Below, in pieces: positions 30,727-37,645 of a DNA stretch of 43,388 bases. The notes under the pieces are model-generated. The model did not search any database. It was not told where the DNA came from and saw only the letters and a program-made list of their open reading frames with translations. The first letter of the stretch is position 1, and every line of letters starts with the position of its first letter. The stretch is from a virus, in IMG/VR virus record IMGVR_UViG_3300046009_006218, positions 1-43,388 of that record; one strand, given 5' to 3'. Position numbers and translations under genes: made by a program.

Positions 30727-30744
30727 CCCCCGCCGAAGCGGGGG
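30727..30744 (-). terminator. Rho-independent terminator
   Basis: Minus-strand GC-only stem CCCCCGC/GCGGGGG with a four-base TTCG-type loop is followed by TTTTAC. It ends the 30771-31562 gene and insulates the small genes behind it. Confidence 0.9.
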
Positions 30745-30770
30745 CGAGACCTTTTGTTGACGATCTTCAG

Positions 30771-31562
30771 TTAGTTACGAACGGGACCGAAGAATTTGGC
30801 AAACACGACTTCATACTCCTTCTTGGCAGCAGCAAGAGCGGCTTGCTCGTCAATCGAATCGGTGAAGGCGATGTTGCCCCACGCCGTCCAATAGACGGTA
30901 TCGGACGCATCCTTGAACCCAACCCTTTTGCCAAATTGAGTCATGCCAACCCAAAACAACTTTCCCTCCGTGCCGACAGGAACCTTGCGTCCGCCAACCA
31001 CCTTGACGCTCATGCCCTTTCGCGGATTCTTGTAAAACGCCGTTTTCATATCTTCCCGCGCTCGTTCGACAAGCGAGAGAATGAGATCGGTTCTTGCGGT
31101 CTCCTTTTGGGAGTCCGAAGCAAGATTAATCGAAGCGCGGAGAGTATTCCACCATCTCGCAAGCGGAGTATCGGACTCAAGGAGTGCAGTCGCGGCATCG
31201 CGCACACGGGTCTCCTCTTCGCGGGTCGGGTACTTGTCCGAACTGATGTTGGCAAGGACGGTGCGCGTGACAAAGACGGCATTAGTATCCGCTGCGCGTC
31301 CCGCAACAACAAGCCAAATCGTTCCGGTAACGAACGGGTCGTAATCAGAACTGATGGGTCGCTGTATTTCCACATACGCCTCAACGGAGGCACCGTAGTA
31401 CTCCGTCAACTTCAATTCGTTAAGACGGCTCTGAACCGTCTGCGTACCCGAAACTCGTAGACGGATACCGTCTACGACCAACTCCATCGCATCGTTTATT
31501 GGAACTATTAGGGAGTCGGGATTCCAAGGAAAGGTAGAGGGAGTTGAGGTTGCGGTAGTCAT
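30771..31562 (-). CDS. Hypothetical phage protein
   Basis: This is a 263-residue protein, MTTATSTPSTFPWN. The start is the ATG preceded by AAAGGAGACC, a strong ribosome-binding site. Residues 1-120 contain PFVTGTIWLVVAGRAADTNAVFV. The C-terminal part (VKVVGGRKVPVGTEGKLFWVGMTQFGKRVGFKD) resembles a KOW-like beta-barrel with VYWTAWGNIAF, a sequence style seen in several phage and bacterial proteins of unknown function. The gene appears visibly more GC-rich than its neighbours. A terminator follows. No role can be assigned. Confidence 0.75.
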   Translation of the reverse strand: MTTATSTPSTFPWNPDSLIVPINDAMELVVDGIRLRVSGTQTVQSRLNELKLTEYYGASVEAYVEIQRPISSDYDPFVTGTIWLVVAGRAADTNAVFVTRTVLANISSDKYPTREEETRVRDAATALLESDTPLARWWNTLRASINLASDSQKETARTDLILSLVERAREDMKTAFYKNPRKGMSVKVVGGRKVPVGTEGKLFWVGMTQFGKRVGFKDASDTVYWTAWGNIAFTDSIDEQAALAAAKKEYEVVFAKFFGPVRN

Positions 31563-31640
31563 CGGGGGGTCTCCTTTGTTACGCCCCAATTTTACCAAAC
31601 TTTCCCTACGCCGTCAACCCCCATGTTTGCTAGTAAGTTA

Positions 31641-32537
31641 TCAGACCTTTAGTTTGGGGTCGGGGGTCTTAAAATCAGGCTTCTTCATAGCAGTCTGAAT
31701 TATCATGCTCTTTTTGTTCCTATCCCAATCCAAAACAAAAGGAATGTTGAGATTCTTGGAAACATCGTTGATAACTGCTCTCCAATTCACAGGATGATTT
31801 TGAATCTCCGTTGCATACTTCCGATAAGTCTTATTGAATGCATCTTGAATCTCTGCCATGCTCACCGTTCCGCCATAACCGCGTGATCCGTTGATGCGTT
31901 CCCAAAAGTGCTTTGTGAATGCAATGTCAAGTTTTGCCGATGCAAAGAGAGCATCAAGCATACTTTCAAGACTCTTCAGCGAACTCCAAGAAACGCGAGT
32001 GACATTTGCGGTTGCCTGACCAATCTTCTTGACACCGCCGCCTACTCCCGAAACGATGCCTTCGTCCAATGCCATGAGCAACTTGGGATTGACTCTCTTC
32101 TTCTGGCGACCGACCCTCTTCAACGAACCGATGCCGACAGTTTCCTCAAGTTTTTCGTCCAAGTCCCAATGTCCGTAGTGTCCCGTTGACACCAACTTCT
32201 TCTTCATATCAGAGTAGGCATACTTGACATATGCTCCCTTTTCATTCGGCTTGATTCCACCGAGTGCATAGTAGACTCGTTTTTCCATTCGAATGTCATT
32301 GCCGTTGGACTGATCGATGACGAGGTTTCCATCCTCTACCCACGCATGAGGGAATCTCTTGCCTTTGAGTATTCCATGTCCACGCACAAGAGCATGAACT
32401 AGGACGGGACTGCCTTGCGCCTTGAGTCGCTTCCCAAAGAAGTCGCTGTGAAAGCGCATCATTAGGTTCACGGCGGCTTCCATGCAGTCGCCGTCACCAT
32501 TGTAGCCTTCGGAAATGTAAGTCTTGAAGTTCAGCAT
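31641..32537 (-). CDS. Capsid-targeted cysteine-peptidase-like two-domain protein
   Basis: This 298-residue protein starts MLNFKTYISEGYNGD. The first ten residues match the capsid-targeting pattern, with I-S-E/G as cleavage site. After it, DCMEAAVNLM, LVHALVRGHGILKGKRFPHAWVE and LVIDQSNG give Cys, His and Asp/Asn in the order of a papain-like or NlpC-type fold, suggesting a small peptidase or amidase. Residues 200-298 (AFTKHFWERINGSRGYGGTVSMAEI...NIPFVLDWDR...KPDFKTPDPKLKV) form a domain I have seen at the C-terminus of packaged-type proteins of T4-like phages. There is no good ribosome-binding site before the ATG. Confidence 0.75.
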   Translation of the reverse strand: MLNFKTYISEGYNGDGDCMEAAVNLMMRFHSDFFGKRLKAQGSPVLVHALVRGHGILKGKRFPHAWVEDGNLVIDQSNGNDIRMEKRVYYALGGIKPNEKGAYVKYAYSDMKKKLVSTGHYGHWDLDEKLEETVGIGSLKRVGRQKKRVNPKLLMALDEGIVSGVGGGVKKIGQATANVTRVSWSSLKSLESMLDALFASAKLDIAFTKHFWERINGSRGYGGTVSMAEIQDAFNKTYRKYATEIQNHPVNWRAVINDVSKNLNIPFVLDWDRNKKSMIIQTAMKKPDFKTPDPKLKV

Positions 32538-32554
32538 GACATAGTATCTATAAA

Positions 32555-32586
32555 AACAACAGAGAGCCTTTCGGCTCCCTGCTGTT
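32555..32586 (-). terminator. Rho-independent terminator of the outer-membrane protein gene
   Basis: Minus-strand 14-base-pair stem with two G-U pairs and a GAAA tetraloop, followed directly by TTTTTAT. It lies after the 32607-33377 gene, and just upstream of the 31641-32537 start. Confidence 0.9.
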
Positions 32587-32606
32587 CGAAGTAGCGATTT
32601 TTCAAA

Positions 32607-33377
32607 TCAGAACTTGATGCCAATTCCAGCCTTGACAACAGTATCGGCTTCAGGAGTCGAAACCTGTTGAGTGACGGGAACAAGAACGGCAGCGTTCAGG
32701 TTGACATTTGAGGCAACATTCCACTTGGCAACCGGACCAAGGAAAAGTTGATACTCGTCAACATTGACATAGTACAACTGATCAAACTGTACGCCGAAAT
32801 CAAACGAATTCCAAGCGTAGGAGAGATCAGTAACGAGAGTAAGTACATCGGAGTCCGTCTTTGCGCCGAGCCAAGTGATATACGACTCGCCGCCTACGAA
32901 GCGGTAGTCAACGCTCTGCGAGAAATCAAGAACCCAAAGATCGCAGTTGAACTTGGCATTCAAATAGGGGTTCACATTCGCGTTGCGGAAGTATTCCGTG
33001 CCAACGGGAATGTAGATACCACCACCAAATCCAATGTTCCACTCACCGATGACGCTGTTCTTTCCACCAAACAGAGTCCCCCAATCTGCACCTAGATCAA
33101 TGTTGCTTACCGTGGTGTGGTCTGCCTGAGAGTAGACCGGCACATTGAGATCAACAACAATGTCCTTGGTGAGATTGAATCCAAGGTTCTGATTCAGACC
33201 GACAAGAGTGCTGCCATTTCCCTTGAAAGTATTTACCTGAAGGTTCTCGTTGAAGTACCAGTTGTTTACTTCGACAAGAGAAGCAGGAGCAGCGGGTGCG
33301 GTTGCCTGTGCGACCGCGAACTGTCCTACCGTTAGGGCGGCAAAGATTGCCGATGCGTATGAAAGTAGTCTCTTCAT
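32607..33377 (-). CDS. Phage-encoded outer-membrane beta-barrel (porin-like) protein
   Basis: This is a 256-residue protein with a classical signal peptide, MKRLLSYASAIFAALTVGQFAVAQA, cleaved after A-Q-A. Alternating-hydrophobicity strands follow (VVDLNVPVYS, GEWNIGFGGGIYIPVG, NPYLNAKFNCDLWVLDFSQSVDYRF) and the protein ends in Phe (GIKF), the signal for outer-membrane insertion. The start ATG-ATG has AAAGGAGAA. It was placed at the second ATG for spacing. Such a protein would sit in the host's outer membrane and could alter permeability, mask a phage receptor or exclude other phages. A terminator follows. Confidence 0.85.
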   Translation of the reverse strand: MKRLLSYASAIFAALTVGQFAVAQATAPAAPASLVEVNNWYFNENLQVNTFKGNGSTLVGLNQNLGFNLTKDIVVDLNVPVYSQADHTTVSNIDLGADWGTLFGGKNSVIGEWNIGFGGGIYIPVGTEYFRNANVNPYLNAKFNCDLWVLDFSQSVDYRFVGGESYITWLGAKTDSDVLTLVTDLSYAWNSFDFGVQFDQLYYVNVDEYQLFLGPVAKWNVASNVNLNAAVLVPVTQQVSTPEADTVVKAGIGIKF

Positions 33378-33397
33378 CATTTCTCCTTTGTAACAAG

Positions 33398-33418
33398 CCC
33401 TACCCACAATGGGTAGGG
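33398..33418 (-). terminator. Stem-loop, probable terminator
   Basis: A perfect nine-base-pair stem (CCCTACCCA/TGGGTAGGG, three-base loop) follows the 33465-33812 gene. The T-run after it is weak (CTTGTT) on the minus strand. Confidence 0.55.
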
Positions 33419-33464
33419 TTTAGTATGTATAGGGAAGGGACTATACCAAGACGAATGAAGTTCG

Positions 33465-33812
33465 TCAACTCTTGAATTTAATGTTCTGCCAATTTGGAAC
33501 TTCGGGAAGACTCTTGTCGTTTACTGTTTGTAAGTTGTTTCCCGAAGCGGCTTTAAGCCAACGCATGACATTTTTTCTACGCTCTTTTGCGTGAAATGCA
33601 TTCTTAATTTCCCAAGGAGCCATCTCATGTTTTTCCCAATGATGCTCGTGTTTGTCAAAACGATGATGTCTTATCTTATCCGTCATGAATGACTTTCTAT
33701 TTTCAAAGTCGTCTTCATTATCAACCACATCAACTTGAAAGTCAAAGCCATAGTTCATGACGGCTGTGGTCATGCCTTCGGACAAACGGATTCTCAATTC
33801 ATGAAAGTTCAT
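33465..33812 (-). CDS. Hypothetical protein with capsid-targeting-like N-terminus
   Basis: This is a 115-residue protein starting MNFHELRIRLSEG, which carries L-S-E/G, a good prohead-protease site. The remainder is hydrophilic and His-rich (KIRHHRFDKHEHHWEKHEM at residues 46-64), which could bind metal. No family is recognised. The ATG overlaps the stop of the upstream 33809-33970 gene, and a stem-loop follows its end. It lies in a run of small genes with similar N-termini, so a packaged protein is plausible. Confidence 0.75.
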   Translation of the reverse strand: MNFHELRIRLSEGMTTAVMNYGFDFQVDVVDNEDDFENRKSFMTDKIRHHRFDKHEHHWEKHEMAPWEIKNAFHAKERRKNVMRWLKAASGNNLQTVNDKSLPEVPNWQNIKFKS

Positions 33813-33970
33813 TTTTCCGATGCGAACATTTGTCTCAATTCTTCGCTGACCTTTTGCTTGTGCGATGGATAAATCTTCGGAAGTCCTTGCCGCGAATATT
33901 CAAGTCCTCTTCGCGTAGTCTGCTTTCTTCCGCCTTTTACTAATGTCTTACCGTGTCTTTCTCTACCCAT
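33809..33970 (-). CDS. Hypothetical small basic protein
   Basis: This is a 53-residue highly basic protein (MGRERHGKTLVKGGRKQTTRRGLEY) with a predicted helical end (HKQKVSEELRQMFASEK). The ATG chosen lies six bases inside the end of the 33963-34226 gene; a longer frame exists but has no better initiation signal. Basic small phage proteins often bind nucleic acid, but no family is recognised. Confidence 0.6.
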   Translation of the reverse strand: MGRERHGKTLVKGGRKQTTRRGLEYSRQGLPKIYPSHKQKVSEELRQMFASEK

Positions 33971-34226
33971 TCTTACCACTCTTTCTCCACTTTGCATTGT
34001 GTGGGTGAACAATCTCATAGTTGCCTTTAATGACTCCATTTGCCTTCATTTTCTTGATGTACTTTTCGATGTATCGCAACAAGTCATACTTGTTTTCAAT
34101 AGGTGGTTCCTGCATGGGGGGAACTGTGGCAACAACTTTAATAGGCTTGCCATATCCATTCACCGAATCATAGTGAACCTGAATGCGACCTACTATTTCT
34201 TCTTTTAGTTCTTTGAATGTTTTCAT
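33963..34226 (-). CDS. Hypothetical protein with capsid-targeting-like N-terminus
   Basis: This 87-residue protein starts MKTFKELKEEIVGRIQ, close to the T4 internal-protein pattern MKTYQEF. The remainder has a Pro-rich segment (VVATVPPMQEPPIEN) and a basic helix (LRYIEKYIKKMKANG). The start is the ATG four bases after a CTAAATAG box, with no room for a ribosome-binding site, as in the 4870-6129 gene. An in-frame alternative five codons earlier overlaps the box. No family is known. It is the first gene of a minus-strand unit diverging from the holin gene. Confidence 0.7.
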   Translation of the reverse strand: MKTFKELKEEIVGRIQVHYDSVNGYGKPIKVVATVPPMQEPPIENKYDLLRYIEKYIKKMKANGVIKGNYEIVHPHNAKWRKSGKNG

Positions 34227-34230
34227 GCGT

Positions 34231-34238
34231 CTATTTAG
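34231..34238 (-). promoter_or_regulatory. Late-promoter-like box four bases before a start codon
   Basis: The sequence CTAAATAGACGCATG matches the arrangement at 6134-6141. Here it serves the divergent minus-strand unit that begins with the 33963-34226 gene. Confidence 0.55.
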
Positions 34239-34295
34239 CATTTCGGACGCTTGTTTCTAATTTGAAAATCGTACTGAATTGAAGACTTTTCCCGA

Positions 34296-34303
34296 CTAAA
34301 TAC
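34296..34303 (+). promoter_or_regulatory. Late-promoter-like box on the plus strand
   Basis: CTAAATAC on the plus strand lies 42 bases before the ATG of the holin-like gene. It is the only plus-strand copy I noticed, and it stands before the two-gene plus-strand operon, which supports the box being a real promoter. Confidence 0.6.
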
Positions 34304-34345
34304 TAGAAGTGATTGACTTTGAAAATGGAAGAGAGGATTGGCACA

Positions 34346-34801
34346 ATGGAGGCACCTATGGGATTCCTGACACCAGAATTTCTGTCCCTAATTGGCGGCA
34401 GCGCAGTTGGTTTCATATTTCGTCACATGGCGGAAAAACGCCAAAATGACAAGGAGATATTTGAACGGCTGCTGGCGGCAAATCAACGCACAACCGAAAA
34501 CCAAGACAAGGCAGTTCAAAGAGTTCCCGTTGATCTTGGACGCGGAATCAGACAACTAATTGTTTTGTCCGTATTGTTCTCTACTCTCGTTGCTCCATTC
34601 ATTCTTCCTTTCTTCGGAGTTCCTACATTCATTGAGGTAGATCAAGCAAATCCCGAAGGGTTGTTCGGATTGTTTCCTGCCTACACCAAGAAATTCTTCG
34701 TTGAAATTAATGGGTTTCTGTATACATCAGAAAATAGGCAAATTCTGTTGAGCATCATAGGCTTCTACTTCGGTAGCGCAGCCGCATCAAACAAGTCATG
34801 A
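34346..34801 (+). CDS. Holin-like membrane protein
   Basis: This 151-residue protein has three hydrophobic segments (about 11-27, 68-90 and 129-147), with a charged helix between the first two (EKRQNDKEIFERLLAANQRTTENQDK). Small multi-span proteins with this layout, next to a lipoprotein gene, are usual holin candidates in T4-like phages. The start (MEAPMGFL) has GAGG nine bases upstream; another ATG in frame lies seven codons earlier. It heads a plus-strand operon with the 34809-35156 gene seven bases later. The holin role is inferred from topology and position. Confidence 0.65.
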   Translation: MEAPMGFLTPEFLSLIGGSAVGFIFRHMAEKRQNDKEIFERLLAANQRTTENQDKAVQRVPVDLGRGIRQLIVLSVLFSTLVAPFILPFFGVPTFIEVDQANPEGLFGLFPAYTKKFFVEINGFLYTSENRQILLSIIGFYFGSAAASNKS

Positions 34802-34808
34802 GGATAAT

Positions 34809-35156
34809 ATGAAAAGACTACTACCACTACTTTTCTTGATTGCAACCGTAGGCTTGATTGCTTGCGATACTACTCCTCGCGTAATGCCAAATATGTCGGG
34901 GGACAGCGCGATGACCATGAAGATAAAGAGCGATATTGAAAATGGAAAGCAAGTAGTGACAACTGGCTATGCTTGGATACTTTGGTATTTGCCGATTCTC
35001 TTCCTTGTTGTTGCTTGGGGATGGAGAGAATTCATAGCCAAGAGACCCAAGGACTGCCCACCGGTAGATGCAAAAAAGCCTGTCAAAAAGAGAAAGAAGC
35101 CGACAGAATCGGCTCCTTCCTCTGAAACTCCAAAATCTCCGTCTGCTCCCAATTAA
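34809..35156 (+). CDS. Lipoprotein with inner-membrane segment (spanin-like candidate)
   Basis: This 115-residue protein has a lipoprotein signal (MKRLLPLLFLIATVGLIAC with lipobox L-I-A-C19), followed by a short periplasmic stretch, a membrane segment YAWILWYLPILFLVVAWGW at about 54-72 and a Lys/Pro-rich tail. An N-terminal lipid anchor plus a downstream membrane span is the plan of unimolecular spanins such as T1 gp11. Here only about 35 residues lie between anchor and span, too few to bridge the periplasm, so the spanin reading is weak. Its end overlaps the convergent 35153-35386 gene by four bases. Confidence 0.7.
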   Translation: MKRLLPLLFLIATVGLIACDTTPRVMPNMSGDSAMTMKIKSDIENGKQVVTTGYAWILWYLPILFLVVAWGWREFIAKRPKDCPPVDAKKPVKKRKKPTESAPSSETPKSPSAPN

Positions 35157-35386
35157 GGAGCAACCATCTCAGGCTGCTGAGTATGTCTACCGCCTCCCTG
35201 CCGAGGACGATTTGACTTTTCTGCATCCTTCTGTGCTGGTCTTTCAACTCTTTCGACTCTCTCCTGCACGGAAACAGAATGACGAAAACGCGGGGCTACA
35301 ATCAAAACCAAGGTAGCAACTGCCGCGATTAGAGTTGCCCATTGAATCCAAGTGATGTGAAGTGTCTTTACATTCTTGCTGCTCAT
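35153..35386 (-). CDS. Small single-span membrane protein
   Basis: This is a 77-residue protein with one membrane segment (WIQWATLIAAVATLVLIV, about residues 13-30), followed by a charged Arg/Glu-rich tail (VQERVERVERPAQKDAEK). AAAGGAGAAATTGAAAA precedes the ATG. The gene converges with the lipoprotein gene and lies between the plus-strand genes. It could be an inner-membrane lysis accessory, such as an i-spanin-like partner, but no family match is certain. Confidence 0.65.
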   Translation of the reverse strand: MSSKNVKTLHITWIQWATLIAAVATLVLIVAPRFRHSVSVQERVERVERPAQKDAEKSNRPRQGGGRHTQQPEMVAP

Positions 35387-35500
35387 TTTTCAATTTCTCC
35401 TTTGCCCTTTTGGGCATAATGAACACAGTATACATAGTATTGAACTCCGATGCTTCGGATCGGATTGCAAACATTTTTCGCTTTCTAAAGGAGAAATCAT
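35387..35500. other. Non-coding divergent region
   Basis: This region holds upstream sequences of the minus-strand membrane-protein gene and of the plus-strand Hsp20 gene. I see a small GCCC-TTTT-GGGC hairpin at 35404-35415 near the minus-strand ribosome-binding site and AT-rich TATACATAGT around 35431-35440. There is no clear sigma-70 promoter and no CTAAATA box. Confidence 0.4.
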
Positions 35501-35950
35501 ATGACAGAGTACAACAGTTTGTCTGTTTATCGCGGCGATCTTTTTGATTCACTCACTCGTTATGGTCTCGGTTGGGATCGTTTCTTCGATTCGCTGAATC
35601 CCCTGCTGGATACCGCAGTAGGCTCTTCCAATTATCCTCCCTACAATATTGTCGATGTGGGAGATAGCAAATACCAAATTGAGATGGCGGTGGCGGGATT
35701 CAAGGAATCCGAATTGTCAATTGAGACAAAGCAAAATCGCCTTACCGTATCTGGCACGAAAGACAAGAAGGAGGAAAAGACCTACCGTTTTCAGGGTCTA
35801 GCATCTCGGGCATTTTCACGCACCTTTGTCTTGCCTGAACACCTTGTTGTCTGTGGTGCAGCATTGAAAGATGGTATCTTGACAATTGACTTGAAGTATG
35901 TGGTTCCAGAAGAACTGAAACCAAAGCAAATTCCCATCAAAACTCAATAA
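35501..35950 (+). CDS. Small heat-shock protein Hsp20
   Basis: This 149-residue protein has a full alpha-crystallin domain. YPPYNIVDVGDSKYQIEMAVAGFKESELSIETKQNRLTVSGTK matches the N-terminal half of the domain, RFQGLASRAFSRTFVLPEHLVVCGAALKDGILTIDL the A-x-x-x-n-G-v-L motif region, and PKQIPI at the end the I-x-I oligomer motif. It prevents aggregation of unfolded proteins. Hsp20 genes are common in cyanophages and other marine T4-like phages. AAGGAGAAATCAT precedes ATG. It is one of only three plus-strand genes and is followed by a terminator shared with the opposite gene. Confidence 0.95.
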   Translation: MTEYNSLSVYRGDLFDSLTRYGLGWDRFFDSLNPLLDTAVGSSNYPPYNIVDVGDSKYQIEMAVAGFKESELSIETKQNRLTVSGTKDKKEEKTYRFQGLASRAFSRTFVLPEHLVVCGAALKDGILTIDLKYVVPEELKPKQIPIKTQ

Positions 35951-35957
35951 AACAAAA

Positions 35958-35977
35958 CCCCCCGTCCGAAGCGGGGG
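35958..35977. terminator. Bidirectional terminator between Hsp20 and structural gene
   Basis: The stem CCCCCG/CGGGGG with seven-base loop is followed by ATTTTG on the plus strand and by GTTTTGTTTTATT on the minus strand. It can end both the Hsp20 gene and the convergent 36008-37558 gene. Confidence 0.85.
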
Positions 35978-36007
35978 ATTTTGTTTGGGTCTATTCTAAC
36001 TCCGATA

Positions 36008-37558
36008 TCAAGGTCCAGTCATTGCTTCTGGACGAGTTGTCAGATTCTGCCCTGCAAAACACTTCAACACGGCATTTGAAGAATCCATTCTCAATCCAGG
36101 ATCCGATCCGACTATTCCAAGTATACGATCATAACCCAAGAAGAATTTCTGCCAATTGGTGTCGTATGGGTGATTCATATCCACTCTTCCCTCCGCCTTC
36201 ACATATCCATTTCTGACAATGCACTTGTCTGATGGTCCTACAGACGAATCTACCTGTACAATTCCTTTATCTACTCGTAATGAATCAATTCTGACATTTC
36301 CCAATGATACAATTGGTCCAGTTATTGAGTTCTGTCCTACTCCAACTGTTACGGTGTCGAATCTTGGTATTCCGGTTATTCCGTTGTCTTGTCCTCCGGT
36401 ATTGTATTTTCCGCCAAGTCTGACTTGAGGGAATAGAGGTCCCATTTGACCAGGAAATCCACCAACAAAAACTTCAGATACGGTATATGAACCATTTCCT
36501 TCTACGGTTATTCGGCCTGGAGCAGATACTTGTAATGGTGTGAGTTGATATCTGTCTACCTTTACGGAATTCAAACTTGCAAAGTTTTCTATTCTTCCTG
36601 CAACTTCAACATAAGGAGCCTCAAAGTTGTCTTGAAGCAGAATTGAACCATTTTGATGATATACTGCGTCCCATTTTCCTTTCAAGTAAGACAAGAATCC
36701 GGATCTACCAGCATAATCTTCAGGATCTCCCGTGTCTTGAACGAAGTTTCCTTGAGTACAGAGTGGTCCTGTATAGCCCGCTGCACAATAATTGGTTAGA
36801 TTTTCAGGGTATGCCAGTCCCCAATAATTAGCCATAGTGTTACTTGGCGAGCCTTGGAATCCAGTAGTTTTTGCGGTAGTTACTACTCTGACAAAATCCC
36901 AATAGCCTCTCAATGGTGCATCGCTGTTGAGTGTTTCAAGACTGTGGTTAATCAAACTTGAACCAGCCGTATATCCTTGTTGGTAATAAGGATTATTTAG
37001 ACTGTTTATGAATCCAAATTCTCCTGTCCTGAAATAAGGTGTAACACTTTGTCTATGTTTGAAAGCAACAAACTGTTGCCCAATGTACACACCAACAGGA
37101 CCATACTTTTCCATTGACGAAGTAGGACCGTGATTTGCCCATGCAGTAGAACCGGATGCGGTGAATCCATCACCACTCATGCCTCCAAAAAGGCAAGAAA
37201 CATATCCGCGTTGCGGAAGCGATCCCGAAACAATAGGAGAGCCACCCGCAGTAAGTGTGGGTGCGCCAATAGCAGTAAACCCAAAAACGGCAAGATCCAG
37301 TCCAACAGGAGTTCTTGGATTTTCAAAAGGAATGTAGTATTGATACCGCTGTGGCTGAGAACCTGTTATCTCAAATCTCAATCTCCAATTGTTGGGATTG
37401 TTCCATGCGTAAGGACCATAACTGATGTCTCCAACATTTCCTCCGTTGGTTAGTCCTGTGAACGGATTAGTCCAAACACCGGTGGCTTGGTTGTAGCCAC
37501 TATGTTGACCTGTCCATCCTGTATGTCCTCCGACCCAGAAATATGTCTTATTTGCCAT
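36008..37558 (-). CDS. Probable virion protein, paralogue A
   Basis: This is a 516-residue protein opening with YFWVGGHTGWTGQHSGYNQAT. It has a Gly/Ser/Thr/Asn-rich, beta-strand-rich composition typical of phage fibre or decoration proteins and carries few charged residues. Conserved blocks shared with the 37646-39037 product include GGMSGDGFTASGSTAWANHG near residue 126 and, near the C-terminus, SDKCIVRNGYVK with DMNHPYDTNWQKFFLGYD. Ribosome-binding site AAAAGGAATAGCGC. A TATAAATA-like box precedes it. Ends at a bidirectional terminator. Its place on the particle cannot be told. Confidence 0.75.
   Translation of the reverse strand: MANKTYFWVGGHTGWTGQHSGYNQATGVWTNPFTGLTNGGNVGDISYGPYAWNNPNNWRLRFEITGSQPQRYQYYIPFENPRTPVGLDLAVFGFTAIGAPTLTAGGSPIVSGSLPQRGYVSCLFGGMSGDGFTASGSTAWANHGPTSSMEKYGPVGVYIGQQFVAFKHRQSVTPYFRTGEFGFINSLNNPYYQQGYTAGSSLINHSLETLNSDAPLRGYWDFVRVVTTAKTTGFQGSPSNTMANYWGLAYPENLTNYCAAGYTGPLCTQGNFVQDTGDPEDYAGRSGFLSYLKGKWDAVYHQNGSILLQDNFEAPYVEVAGRIENFASLNSVKVDRYQLTPLQVSAPGRITVEGNGSYTVSEVFVGGFPGQMGPLFPQVRLGGKYNTGGQDNGITGIPRFDTVTVGVGQNSITGPIVSLGNVRIDSLRVDKGIVQVDSSVGPSDKCIVRNGYVKAEGRVDMNHPYDTNWQKFFLGYDRILGIVGSDPGLRMDSSNAVLKCFAGQNLTTRPEAMTGP
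37127..37187. repeat. 61-base direct repeat, copy 1
   Basis: This block differs from 38642-38702 at one base. It encodes the shared GGMSGDGFTASGSTAWANHG segment of both paralogues. Flanking sequence is far less similar. Confidence 0.9.
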
Positions 37559-37587
37559 GCGCTATTCCTTTTGGAAAATCTACGACC

Positions 37588-37595
37588 CTATTTAT
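37588..37595 (-). promoter_or_regulatory. Late-promoter-like box ATAAATAG
   Basis: Minus-strand AATAAATAG lies about 30 bases before the start of the 36008-37558 gene. It is the copy closest to the T4 consensus TATAAATA, in front of a structural gene as expected. Confidence 0.6.
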
Positions 37596-37645
37596 TGGAT
37601 TTGCAACTTCTACTTTTACCATCTTACCATCAACATTCAACAACT

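Noticed and set aside
34313-34345. Longer N-terminus for the holin-like protein
   Set aside because: The later ATG at 34346 has GAGG at proper distance, and the extra residues are poorly hydrophobic; the short form was used.
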